Shown: positions 1-11,526 of the stretch, one piece after another
How the letters are laid out: each line of letters opens with the position of its first letter
Position numbering within the stretch: position 1 is the first letter of the stretch
Assembly (NCBI RefSeq): GCF_019649055.1
Contig: NW_026570270.1
Coordinates: 868,001 to 932,000, forward strand
From: Paramacrobiotus metropolitanus
Taxonomy: Eukaryota; Tardigrada; Eutardigrada; Parachela; Macrobiotidae
Length of the DNA stretch: 64,000 nucleotides
Direction: 5' to 3'
The notes under the pieces: generated by a model
What the model saw: only the letters and a program-made list of their open reading frames with translations
Told to the model about the DNA's origin: nothing
Databases searched by the model: none
Position numbers and translations under genes: made by a program

Positions 1-280
1 ATTCAGAAAGCCGGAGAAAACCATCCAGTGTTCAGTACATGTTACAGCAAGCGAATTAAAGAAAATGGCATATTTATCGTGTGTTGAAAATAATATAATA
101 ATCCTTTCAAGTTTGCTGGCTCCCTCGTAAAAAGGAGCCTGACAACAGCTGGCGCGTTCAGATTTCATTAGCACACCTTAATTCTCCCATCTGAAGCCTC
201 TTCCGAAATTTTGTACTCAGACTCAATGAAAGCGTTAACTTGCCAGTAACAGCGAACACAATGTTGTACCCGTTCGCCAG

Positions 281-1395
281 TCACCTTTTCGCACTAATAA
301 TACGTAGTAGGAGAATAATGACCCGTTTATATATTATGCAATCCAGTTTTCGTACTAAAAAATTTTTAATATGAAACCGTACCAAATTGTTTTCCTTCAG
401 GAATGCTTCGAGGTCATCCTGGTCATCGTCATCGTCAACATCCACGCAGCACAGTAATGCCTGGAGTTTGTTGTAGAACTGCTCATGAGCCTCGGTCAAA
501 TGATCTACCAGATACAGTCCTGAGTACTGATCATATATGGCAACCGGACATTCCTTATCTCCGTTGCATTCCGCCGGACAGGGACACAACAGATTGATCT
601 GCACATTGGGCAACTGGTGCGCGACTTCCAAATGCGCCTTCAGCCGATCCGTCGACACAAACTTGACGTTGTTACAGGCGTTGGTTTCGGCCCCGTACGG
701 ACACTTGACAGGACTGTCAGAATACTACAGAAGTGGCCAGTTGTAGACATAGACACACAGTCACATAACACACGAATGACTAATAATCCATAAATAATAA
801 ATAAAAAAAATAAATAACGGTAACCAAGAAGCTTGTTAGCCAGCCAGAAGATTTATCATTAGTCTCCTACCGATACTGTTCCCATAACAAGCACATGATT
901 GGCCAGTTCCGTTGTGCGAACAATAATTTTGTTAAGAATTACGGTCGTTTTCAGCACATTCGTATCGGGTCGCTTCGGAGTATTTCTACGAATAAAACTC
1001 CCGTTGGTTGAACGTTTATTCTTCGAACAGTTTAAAATATATTATTACAATGAGGGACAAAATCTTATTAATTAAAAAAAAATTTAATTATAAATGAAGT
1101 ACTACTTAGTGTCCTAGTATGCTTCTAAAGTTCTTACTGATCGTTGATCTTCGGCCGGAAAGTTCGGACCAATAACAGATATTCTCAAAAGCATTACCAG
1201 CACATTCGGTTTTTCCAGGGCCTTCGTCGGTTTTCCATCTGGGAACGAAGAGTTAGGAGAATCGTCCGGAACGCTGTTTGATTCTCCCGTGCGAGGAACT
1301 TTCTCGTCCCGCTCCCATCGTTTGCGTTTCTGGTTGAACGTTTCCTCACTATCGGAGCAGGTGGCCATCGGTTCAAGATGATCATGAGACATCAT
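281..1395 (-). CDS. possible atypical zinc-finger protein, 2 exons seen, 3' end uncertain
   Basis: I do not recognise this gene. A first exon (1198-1395, ATG at 1395 or 1392) encodes a polar, charged segment and ends at a GTAATG donor. A second exon begins at 724 after a TTCTGTAG acceptor and is in the same phase. The second exon has two Cys/His clusters: CPYG with a downstream Cys and KAHLEVAH, then Cys-rich CPCPAEC/ECPVAIYD and VDHLTEAH. This spacing resembles degenerate C2H2 fingers. An acidic run follows. The frame stays open to 281, but a GTACGG donor at 382 makes a further downstream exon likely, so the C-terminal residues after KENNL may be intronic. Splice junctions are inferred from consensus and phase only. 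The split could also be two unrelated ORFs. Confidence 0.4.
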
Positions 1396-2083
1396 TTTGG
1401 AGGCAGATAGTCAGATACCGTACATAAATTTAATACAGCAAAACTTTTGCTGCAGCAGTTAGAAAACTTACTGTTACCAGTTACAGTACTTAAAAAGGTG
1501 AAAAGTACTTAAATACGCTTACGTATTAGTTATTAAAGAGTACCAACTAGGCAACTACCCAGCAAAGACACATTGAAAGACTGCATTCTCTATCAGAACA
1601 CTGAACAGTTTTAATATGATACTCGACCCCAGGGGCGGTAATGTTTGTGGCAACTTTGCGCACTTTTAGAACATAGTGGCTACTGGCCCGCTAGCACTAA
1701 GCAGTGCCAATTTAGGTAATATTTTGTGAATTGTATTTCTTTTAAAGTTGTCACCAAAAGCTAGTTCTTTGATTTCCGCTTGTCCATTTATTAAAGTACG
1801 TAAAATGATACCAGCATAATTTCTTATGAGCACGAATTAAGGGTAATATTTGGTAACGATCACAGTTTCACAACAAAGTTTATGATCGTCCTTTTATTCC
1901 ATCTGCGACAATTCGTCCTTCGACTCGTGTCAACAAGATTTCGTCACTTATTTAAAAACAGCGTGTCTGTCTTACATATGATTGCTACATACTGGCCATC
2001 AATCAAACACTACGAGTACGAGTAATACAGTACCACACTGTATCAAACCCATTAGCTACATTTCTACAACAACAGCCCAACAA
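1396..2083. other. intergenic, no gene seen
   Basis: AT-rich spacer between the 5' end of the zinc-finger candidate and the 3' end of WDR70. A reverse-strand AATAAA (1893-1898 as TTTATT) lies about 190 bp past the WDR70 stop and could be its poly(A) signal. Nothing else recognised. Confidence 0.5.
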
Positions 2084-5000
2084 CTAAAACTTTTTCTGTT
2101 TCTTGGCCACACTCTCCCCCAATTCATGTCCCGCCGCATCCCCCTCGCCCTGCTGAAAGATCGTATTGGGTTGCGTCTTCGCGTAGGCCGGCGACACCCA
2201 ATACGGGTCCTTGGCCGCCGCTTCCGCGTGCCGTAACAACGCCTGTCGGGGATCCACATCCTCATCCTTCCGCTTCTGCGCATACCCCAACTTCCGCACC
2301 AAAAATGAGCTCAACGTCCCACCCGCCTGTCCCACGCGACCACCGGCACCGGGGCCCGTAACCGGCAGTTCCGGTCGTTGGGATTTGATCGGGTCCTTGC
2401 GGGCCCGCTCAAATTGCGCCTGCTTACTGCGCTGCTTCTCTTCCTTGTACATAGGAAGCGCGAACGGTGTATAAACGTAATCCGCGGTCACCGAATCCGC
2501 CAACTTCGGTTTGACGCGTTTCTTGGACGTCCGGCAGAGCAGCGCGCCGTTGTGCGAGATGTTGGGATCGAAGAAAACCTTGACGGTGCCTTCGTTGGTG
2601 CTGGCGAAGATCTGGTTGAGCCGGGGATGCCACACGATGCGGATGACACTCTGCGGACCGACCGGGTGCTCTTTCACCACATTAAACGTGTTCCGGTCCA
2701 AAAACACCAGTTTCCCGTTCTCCCCGCTGCCTTTCTGCACCGCCGTTCCGCAGAGAACGACTTTATCATTCGGACTGAATACGCAATCGGACTGCGAGGA
2801 GATATTGGATAATCCGCGCGCCTCGAACACGGGCTTCTTCAGCATGTTCAGATCCCACAACTTCACCGTGTCGTCCAGACCCCGCGAGCACAACATCCGG
2901 TTGTCGTAGGAGAAGCAGATGGAGGAGATGTCGGTGGCGTTCTGGTGGGCGTTGCGGATGGTCTTGGCCGGGTTGACAAAGTTGGCTTTGGTGGTGTCCC
3001 ACATGGAGATGCTGCCGTCCTGGCAGCCGGCGGCCACGAATTTCCCGTCTTTACTGTAGGCGCAGGTGGTGGGGACGGTCTTGAGGCCGCTGGCGGATTT
3101 CAGTTTCAAGCAGACTTTGTGCTTTTCTTTGTTATCGATGGACCAGATGCGCAGCGTGCCGTCGTAGGAGGAGGTGCAGAATTCCGATTTGACTTTGGGT
3201 GAAAACCAACCGGAAGTCAACATACCGATGTGACCCTAGATAGAACCGGGAAATCTCAAACGACAGTCGAAAACAAGATACAAAACAGAAATATTTGAGT
3301 GGTACAAAACTATGATTCTCGAAAAACACTCGCCAAAGAAAATATAATTCAACAATGCTATTTACTCTGTACTCCGTAGGCAAAAACTAATACGTATAAT
3401 ATTAAAAACAGATTCATGAAACTGACAATTAAACGAAAACAAAGCATACAAAAATTTTAAACCGGGAACGATAATCTCTTAGCCTTTAGCCTCAGGAACA
3501 GAATTCCGTTAAATTAAGAAACCACGTATCACGCCAAATGAACGAAATCGCAACACACAGCAATGCAAAACGACATCCATAAATTCTTCTTTAAATTAAA
3601 AACCACCGGTTATTTACAAACAGGATATGCAGAATACATGATTAATATTTCGTTATGCTTTGTCAATGAATATTATCTGTACAATAGTTCACGTACATAT
3701 GAATTTTGAAATTACCTTGGTAGCGGCCATATCGTTGAGGTACTGGAAGCCTTTGGGACACTCCATGACGTTAAATCCATCCCGGTCGATCACTTTCGCC
3801 TGGGCATTGCCGGAGACAACCAGCACCTGCTCCCCGCCGTTACTGAAGCTGACGTTGTGGATGGCATGCGATTCACAGGGTTTACAGGTGCGAAAAGCGA
3901 ACAGGATTGGCCTGCATCCCGCCGAAATCCCACAGCTTCACTTCGTAATCAACGCTGCCCGTGGCGAATCGCGCGCCGACCGAATCCACATTCAGGGCGG
4001 TGATCTGCCAGAAAAATCATTCATCAACAAAAAGCATCCACCAAAAAAGCTTTTAATATTACTCAGAGCAAAAGAAAATTAGAAATTTCGATTCGGTGTG
4101 TTTGGACAATTTCTGTTCAATATTAAGTAAAGTCTAATCGTACAGCGGCTGTTTTGCAACTACCGAACTCCGTAATATACAATATTTAAGTACTGTACAT
4201 TTTTATTTCAAGCTCAATAAAAATCAGAGTGAAATACTGATTAGTGATTACTAAAGCATATGATTCTTAAAAAAAAAACTGTTATAATTCAGTTCAATTT
4301 CATAGGCCGTCAAAATCGTCCTAATCAAGAGACTGTAAGGATGTGCATTCGGAAAAGCTCAGTCCCTTATTCTACGATTTCACTGCGCATAACTAAAAAT
4401 CGTAATATAAAACACCTAAATATTCGTATTTTGCAGTCAGAATGCGTGTGCAAACAGTGAAACTTTCAAGGCTACCCATAAAAGCAATAGCAGCATCGTA
4501 AGTTCACGAATCACAACTAAAATAACCAAACTATAACGACTGACACATTCACACAAAACATACGCTAAAAGTCAACAACTTCAAACATCGAACGGTACGA
4601 AACACAAACCACATTTAATCAATAAATTTGATACTTATTGTTCACCTGATCGGTTTTACGGAGGCTGATTAGAAACAACGGTAAACCCGAGTAAATGTTC
4701 TGCGTAATGTAAAACTGCACCTACATCAACGAAAAAATTTACTGGTGCTTACCGCCTTGTCGCCGTGTTCGAAGGTGAGATCATACGAACAAGGAATCCG
4801 GAAATCCCCTCCCCCCACATCCCCGCTCTCCTCGTCATCCGACACATCGGAATTATCATCGGCCGCGTCAGATTGTGAAGATCCTGACGGTAACGCCGAA
4901 GAAGAAGCTGACGGGGGCGGGGATGGCCCCACGGTCCCGGAGGCGCTCCCGGGGGCCGCTGCCGGCTTCGGGGGTAGGGGTGGACCGGGTGCGTCGTCGT

Positions 5001-5725
5001 CGCTGTCGGATTCCGTTCCTTTGGATGACAGCGTGGCGTTCTGGCGGGCCTCGTTGACCAGGGTGTCAATGCCGAAAGTCCGAGATTTTTCGCACCTGAA
5101 AATTCCACGAAAACATTGCAAAATTCACGTCTATGCTATTTCAGTCTTAGCGATTTTACAACTTTGGACTACAATTTTATGGACATTATAAAAATAATAA
5201 TACCCATTTTAAAAAAAAGTAATTTTCATTGACGAAATTCTTTAAAATTATTTTTATAATTTTTTCATTAATTTTTATGGACAGGAATTATAGACGAAAA
5301 TACGACGAATAATTATAGACGAACACGAGCGTATGTTTTTATTTTTAAGAGCTGGTGAGCGCACCTGAAGCGAAACCAGAGAAACCCATCATTTTTGCCA
5401 TGGTTTCGTTCTCGTCCTCTTCTTTGGCGGACGCTGCAGACGGTTGGTTGAGTGTGGAGCCAAAAACGTAGGTAGACGCTGCTGCAGGCTCCTCTGCTGT
5501 GGTGTGTGCTTCTTCATCGTCGTCGGAGCCAGCATCGCGACTAGGACGAAGTCCCACATGGAACTTGTCTGCATAAAATAACCATTCAGCATTAATTTTA
5601 CGTAACAATCATAGCACATGAAAGACGACACAACTGTATTCTAAAATCTCAAACAGCCATTAACAATTTCAGTCACTGCTCGTACGTCGCAAATGGCGCA
5701 TTTCTTCCAAATCGTCTTCTGCCAT
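2084..5725 (-). CDS. WDR70: WD-repeat protein 70 (gastrulation-defective-1 family)
   Basis: Nuclear WD40 protein; in other animals WDR70 acts with the CUL4-DDB1 ubiquitin ligase in chromatin and DNA-break responses. I read five exons: 5686-5725, 5365-5568, 4753-5095, 3716-4004, 2084-3235, all GT-AG with matching phases, giving about 675 aa (human 654). Start ATG is 5725. Recognisable blocks in order: MMGFSGF near the N-terminus, SRTFGIDTLVNEARQ, an acidic/Pro-rich linker with GPPLPPK, KLWDF and related WD repeats, GHIGMLTSG at the exon 4/5 join, and the family-specific tail YWVSPAYAKTQPNTIF followed by a basic end. Two one-base homopolymer problems break the frame: an A/T run at 5086-5090 looks one base short and the run at 3893-3896 one base long; correcting both restores family residues and a multiple of three. 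I judge these assembly errors because the rest is intact. Confidence 0.93.
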
Positions 5726-6527
5726 GGCGAGTATGGAACGCGTAACAAATATCAAAATAAATCAGGATGATCTACTGGCGCTTCTATGCTTCCAGTTTCG
5801 GTCCAACAAGATTATAACCCAGGAATCACATTAATACCAGGCTACCAGCATGAACACGAAGGTAGCGAAACTCAAAGAAGCTCACTTTGGAAGCCCATCG
5901 CTCATCAGGGTTCAAACTCCTTGAGATCGTGACAGCAAGCTTAAGCTTTGGGCTGCAACGCCAACTGATAGTGGTCACTGAATCAAATATTTAGTTTTCG
6001 AAAACGATCAAGATGAAATACTTGAGAACATTTTTGTTTTTGAAACCCTAACAGTCTCACAGTCAGAAACAAAAATTCAAAACTGACAAGTTGAAGTCAG
6101 TGAAGTCACAAGTGACGAGTGGCCAGCAAACAGAGTGTGCAGCAAAGATGCTCGCTACCATTTCCATTACATGGTTCTGCTACGATCCGTAGCCGACTCA
6201 TACCCGGTTCCATTTCCAACACGGTACATGCAGCCGAGTTCCAACACCATTTAAGCGTACCGGAAAAAGCCGCATTTTCATTTGCTCACAGATCCCTTTA
6301 TTCCCTTCCTTACGGGACAGGTTGCAAACAAAGCAATTTGTAATTTTATTTGTGGATGACGCGATGAGAGATTTTCATAAAGAGATTTCTGGGTTAAGGG
6401 ACTCTCATCTCTTTTCTTAAATCATATTTTCTAATTGCCACCGTGAAGTGTTGGTCGTAATTTAACTACATGGCCCCCACACCGTGTTGAATTTATCCTG
6501 AGTTATATCACCATCCGTTTATCCGAT
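5726..6527. other. divergent intergenic region
   Basis: Separates the 5' ends of WDR70 (-) and the coiled-coil gene (+), so it probably carries both promoters. No clear TATA box or repeat seen. Confidence 0.45.
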
Positions 6528-8288
6528 GTGTGGATGATGGGCGACTCGGCCAAAACCCTCCCCGACGGCGCCATCGCCTTTCGGCCGCGCTCAACACCCT
6601 ACAGTCTAATCCCGCAAATCCCCACCGCGACCGACAGCGCTCTAAATGACACCCTCACCTTGCAGCACACGGAGCTGGCCGCGCACTACACCCAGCTGCA
6701 GACGCTGGTGGAGCGTCTGGAGAAAACGCAGAAGGACTGCGTGAAGCGGGTGCGTCATCTGGACGGCACTTTCAGCGGGATACTGCACCGTCTGCCGGTA
6801 GAGAATCATGCCAAGAGCAACGGGGACGTCGGGACGGCCGCGGAGGGACGACGTGGGAGGAGCGCGGATAAGGGGCGCTGCGCGATCTGGAGGAGCAGGT
6901 CTTCGAGTTCCAGGTGTGCTTGGAGAGGAATCTGCAGTGTGTCGAGACGGCCATGCGGGATCTGGTCAGGAGACGGCTCAGACGGTAAGGAATTTGTAAG
7001 GTGGAAATAGTTTTAAGTTTTCTTGATTTTCACGGTGTAGGTGCTTTCGATGATTTGATTTCTTGAAATTCTCTAGGATCTCATGGTGGTTCTTATGCAG
7101 CCAAAATACACACAGTCGATACTCACCAATCACCATCGTATTCGTGCTTCTCGGAAGACCACTTTGATTTTACCATTAATTAGAATGTATCGTTGTGGAA
7201 AATATTTTCATAATTTTATTGTGTCAGTCTGATTTGGTTTGTCATTTGTATTCTGTAGATGCTTTCAGAGCAACCAGTACGGCGGCGTACTGAACACTTA
7301 TTTTTTTTGCAACTAGAAAAAGCTTTTGTAACTTGAAATCCTTTTTTGTGTTTGTTTTCAGTTTTCTCAGCAAGCTAGTGATGTTTACAAGTAGGACAGA
7401 AGCTTTGGAATTTATAAAAGCATTTTCTGCTTACTGGTTGTCTGGTTAGCTTTGGTGTTTCAAAATGGTTGGAAAAACTTCGTGGTTGGACGTGGAAATA
7501 TTGTAGTGCAGAGGCTTGTTTCTGCAGAGGTTATTCAAGTACAATATTGCTTCTGACTTTGCAGTTTGCATTAAGTATTGTTTACACACAAAATCGTGAG
7601 ACTCAAGCTTAAAAATCCCTTTTTTGACTAAAGTTTTTGAAAATACAGTTTACAATAATTATAAAGTTTAGTCGGTTTAAATTCTTACTATCAAATATTG
7701 CTTAAACGCTTTGCTAATATGTATGGGCGGGTATTGCAGTTTTCTTCGAGAGTGAATCTGTTCCTCTGCTCTGTTAAAAAAACCATAGAAATCGAGGTTT
7801 ACGATCGATAGGTATTCGCACCATAATCAGAGGAATCTTTTAAACATGTTTTCAGAAGGAAAACTGACAAATTAACAATCTTTGTTCTTTTCTAAAACAA
7901 TTTGTTGTCCTACAGTGAATACGTGCAGACCCAGACGGAATCCACTTCCATAACCGCCCGCGATGTCGCCCTACAGACCTCGGACGATCCCTCTGCAGAA
8001 GAGGACAGTAGCGAGCGCATCGTGTATGCTCTTCCCGATCTGGAGGAGGCCGTGGAGCATCTCCAGATCCACGCGGAATGCCAGACGGATCTGGCCATGG
8101 AGCACTTCCTGGCCACCGTCAACGCTCCCTTCAGCGCCGTCAACCGCGACAATGTCCTCATTATCTACCGGAATCCCAATATCTACTCCTTTCTCAAACC
8201 CTACGCCATTGGGGTGGGCGGGACGGCGTTGGGCGTGGTGGTGCTGTATAAAGTGGTCAAAGGTCTGGTGATGCTGATGCGTGCATAA
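6528..8288 (+). CDS. coiled-coil, C-terminal tail-anchored protein, function unknown
   Basis: Not recognised. Exon 1 is 6528-6984 (donor GTAAGG), exon 2 is 7916-8288 (acceptor CCTACAG). ATG 6528 is followed by near in-frame ATGs at 6534 and 6537, any of which could be used. The N-terminal half is helical, with a heptad-like stretch LQTLVERLEKTQKD and a second stretch ALRDLEEQVFEFQV. The two stretches lie in different frames: the G run at 6872-6875 seems one base short, and adding one base brings the second coil into frame, matches the splice phase (CG|T) and makes the total 277 codons. Exon 2 encodes an acidic region and ends in one hydrophobic segment (PYAIGVGGTALGVVVLYKVV) with a short tail MLMRA, the layout of a tail-anchored membrane protein. 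AATAAA at 8406 is a likely poly(A) signal. Confidence 0.65.
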
Positions 8289-9497
8289 AAACAGTGTGGT
8301 ATTCTGGTATTTTATGTGAAGTGTCAAAAGACAGCTACTGCTTCTGGATTATCGTACATTTGTTTCGTTTTTGCGGTGAGGATGAACTGGTTTGAATTAA
8401 GCGGAAATAAAATAAGCGTGCCTTTGGGTGATATTCATTTTGCACACTTCGTGGGATTAATTTTGAAGCGATGATAAAACAAATTATGGTACAGTAAGTA
8501 GCATTGATTTTCTGAGTTTGATTTTCTAAGATTTTATAAGTGTCTAAGGATCAGTCGTAAAAAAAATGTATACAGATATAGCCCTGGTTATAGTTTTTCA
8601 GCTCCACCAAATTTACTTTGGGAACTGGGATGAACGTTATTTTGATATCAACGTATTATTACTCTTTGTAATGATTATATTATTGCAATACATATCGTAT
8701 TATTATCATCTGAAATCTGTATATATATTGCAATACATCATATTATTGCATTTAGTATCCTCTGTGGTAAACAGCTACTACAGATGTTTTTAAAGTGCTA
8801 GATATCTGTACATATATTTTTAAGCGCAAGATTCACGAAATATGATATTTTTCCACATACTTTTGCGAACTGTGCTTGTGACTGTCTTACTGTATTCTTG
8901 TTGTATCTACGCTGAATTTATGTTTCGGCTTTCGAGCAACGAAGTACTGTCGGAATTTAAAAATATTAGTTACAGAGAAAGCGTTCCGCACTACGGGTGT
9001 TTCAAGAAATACGTTGCAAATCCCATTCAGGAAAAATAGCTACTGCTTTGCGAAAGCGGGCGCATGTTGACCCTCAGCGTCGATGATTACACATGCCGAT
9101 AAAATCACGACGTCTGCGTGCCAACCGTTGTCGCCGTATTAACTGCCACATTTACAAACTGAAACATCCATATGCGGTAACTTTTCCACACATCCGTGGG
9201 AAATTGTACCGTGTTTACGAGAACCAGCATGGGTAAACCACCGGCGCTTGGCAGTGACCTTTGGAGTCCAGCAACAAAATGAGTAATTATATGGTGCGAC
9301 CAATAATCTTGCAATGAAATTCCGGAAGCTTCCATGAATAAACGGGGATTATTCCGGCAAATGTGTAATAGAAAACAATTCTGAGATGGATATCACGGAA
9401 ATCCAAGCAGTATTTAATGGCCATTGAAAACCGTTAACAGCATAAACTTTCCTTCATCAAACATTTCTTTTTCAATTATTAACATTCTTCCAAAGTC
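8289..9497. other. AT-rich intergenic region
   Basis: Contains several short open frames of low-complexity AT-rich composition, none convincing. One AAAGGTCA half-site (9255-9262, reverse orientation) lies 236 bp upstream of the chitin-binding protein gene. Confidence 0.5.
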
Positions 9498-10049
9498 ATG
9501 TATCTAAAAAGCGGCGTATTAATTCTACTCTGTGCAGTAGCGACCCACGCCCGCCCCCGCCCCGATGAGGAGACCGTCCCCGTGGCGGTCACCGACTCCG
9601 CCGGCAACGCCGTCACCGAGACCTCCACTGTCCTCGTCCAGCAGACCGTCGTGACCGAGGTGGCCTCGGCCGTTCCCGTGGAAGTGACCACCCTCGTCCC
9701 GGTGGAAGGGGACACCACCGCGTCCGGCGCAGCAGAAGGGGTCACCGCGTCCGGCGCGGCGGCCGCCGGTGATAGCGTGACGCTGGGCTCCGGGCAGGTC
9801 GTCGTCCTCAACACCGCCTCGGGCATCGGCGGATCCGGCATCGGCAACATCATGATCGTGCAGCCGACCGTGGCGCCGGCGACGGTGGGGGAATGGCAGA
9901 AGGGCGCGTCGTATAATGCCGGGGATGTGGTGGTGTGGGATGGACAGCGGTATAAGGCGCTGCAGCAGCATAACGCCTACGCGTATAACTGGACGCCGCC
10001 GCAGGCCGCCTCGTTGTGGCAGCTGCAGAATGAAGAGGCCGCCGTGTAA
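9498..10049 (+). CDS. secreted protein with CBM5/12-like chitin-binding module
   Basis: Single-exon 183-aa protein. Residues 1-18 form a signal peptide (hydrophobic LILLCAVATHA). Residues about 20-128 are low-complexity Val/Thr/Ala/Ser/Gly, likely an extended, glycosylated linker. Residues about 131-176 match the CBM5/12 (ChtBD3) pattern: W133, the YNAGDVVVWDGQRYKAL block with W147 and Y152, then W165 (NWTPP) and a final LW174. Modules of this type bind chitin and are best known as appendages of bacterial chitinases; here there is no catalytic domain. The gene probably encodes an extracellular or cuticular chitin-binding protein. It is independent of its neighbours (about 1.2 kb upstream, 1.5 kb downstream). 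The ATG choice is supported by the signal peptide starting right there. Confidence 0.78.
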   Translation: MYLKSGVLILLCAVATHARPRPDEETVPVAVTDSAGNAVTETSTVLVQQTVVTEVASAVPVEVTTLVPVEGDTTASGAAEGVTASGAAAAGDSVTLGSGQVVVLNTASGIGGSGIGNIMIVQPTVAPATVGEWQKGASYNAGDVVVWDGQRYKALQQHNAYAYNWTPPQAASLWQLQNEEAAV

Positions 10050-10320
10050 TGGGGAAATGCCGGCTGCTAATTGTACAGACTGCGTCTGATCTTCAACTGC
10101 ATGTTTGTAAATTACTCAATAACAGTCCGTACTTGCATTTATTGGGTTATATGAAACGCATTGCTATCTATACCTAGTGCGCTAAGAAAACTCTGAATTT
10201 TCATAATATTCCTTGCATATTGTGTATATGTTACCGGTCATCGCGGCAATCAATAAAAAAGTACGAAGTATTTCCGGCTGATGAGTGATATTAAAAATAT
10301 ATAAAATAGCAAATGCACTT

Positions 10321-10335
10321 TGACCTGTGACCTTT
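10321..10335 (-). promoter_or_regulatory. perfect DR1 (AGGTCA-C-AGGTCA) with AA extension
   Basis: Read on the minus strand the site is AAAGGTCACAGGTCA, two perfect AGGTCA half-sites in direct repeat with one-base spacing. This is the classical response element for RXR/HNF4-type nuclear receptors. It lies about 270 bp 3' of the chitin-binding protein gene and 1.2 kb 5' of the oxidase. Function is inferred from the motif alone. Confidence 0.5.
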
Positions 10336-11115
10336 GAAATGGCAGTCACATCGGTCATTTCACATGCGCTCTCATTACTTTTCCCGCCGCGACAACACAC
10401 CGCAAACCATGCAGCAACACATTTTAAATTGTAATCATCATTTTGTATTGGTTTCACAGCTTTCTCGTAGAAGTTCAGGAATACAGTACTGTGAATTTAA
10501 GGGGTCGGCACAATAAAAATGATTACACCCTTTTAGCATCCACAATGCGAAAGAACAGCTGCTAATACTTCCCTTAAAAATTCTCACTAGCGCAGGATAC
10601 ATTATTAAAACTGATCAGTGTGCGTAACAGATTTCTCATACGCCTAACAGATTTTTTATACTCGTACAGTACTTATACCCATTTAATTTTCACAGTTTCA
10701 CAGAAAAATATTTTTATTTCCCGCCAAATTTATTCTGTGGAAGTGTCTACTGTACATACATGCAAATATGTGTGTTATGATTTGGATAACATAATCTGCT
10801 ACTAACGTGCTACATTTATACGCCTTCCGGAAACATTTCTCACAGTAATTAGAACGAACAGTGTACAGAATCTAGATATTTGGTTAATAGTTCTTGCACA
10901 CTTTACGATAGTTTCATGACCGAAAAAAAACACTGAAAAACATGCACCCGATCAATGGCAATTATCGCATGATGCCACTTAATTGCCGGCGAGAACGTGC
11001 CCGTTATTTCAATAAATAGGAAGGTAATTGGCTCTTAATAACCGATACTTAACTGCCGTTCGATGGAACGATACGCGTGGACTTTTCGTCACTTTGTTGC
11101 TGCATAGAATCCAGA

Positions 11116-11143
11116 GCGTAGAGTTACTGTAATAACTCTACGC
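11116..11143. repeat. 11-bp stem-loop
   Basis: GCGTAGAGTTA pairs with TAACTCTACGC around a 6-nt loop. It is upstream of the oxidase gene; whether it has a role is unknown. Confidence 0.45.
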
Positions 11144-11526
11144 GCTGTTACAAATTACAGAGGGAAGATAGTTATTTCTAACGTATTTATGGTAGGTGGT
11201 CGGTACAGTGTTACTTTTATAGAAAAAAAGCAAAATCACTATTATCAGAAAAATAAATTAAGGAATCGAACAAGCCTACACAAAGGTGCGTGGTGAAAAG
11301 GTATACCGATTGATAACAATACACCATCGATTTATAGAGCATATCGTCGAAATTGAAGCGTTCCATTGGCATATATGACAGTAATGCCACTTTCGCGCAA
11401 GCGTTCAACGCGCTTGGGTTTTTGACACCGCCGCAGGGGTTTGTTACAAATTTTCCAGCGTTCCGAAAAGCCAACGCTACATTGTTATTCTAAATATACA
11501 CGCCGGGTTGGACAATTACGGATATT

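Larger units (their letters stand above)
10050..11526. other. intergenic region with a DR1 element and a stem-loop
   Basis: No gene seen. Holds a perfect DR1 nuclear-receptor type repeat (10321-10335) and an 11-bp stem with a 6-nt loop (11116-11143) about 380 bp upstream of the multicopper oxidase start. The rest is AT-rich with short unconvincing frames. Confidence 0.5.

Noticed and set aside
4745-5191. 148-codon open frame on the plus strand
   Set aside because: It is antisense to WDR70 exon 3, whose splice sites and family residues are clear.
8566-9039. Two AT-rich open frames with hydrophobic translations
   Set aside because: Composition bias of AT-rich spacer; no splice partners, no homology, no codon bias like neighbouring genes.
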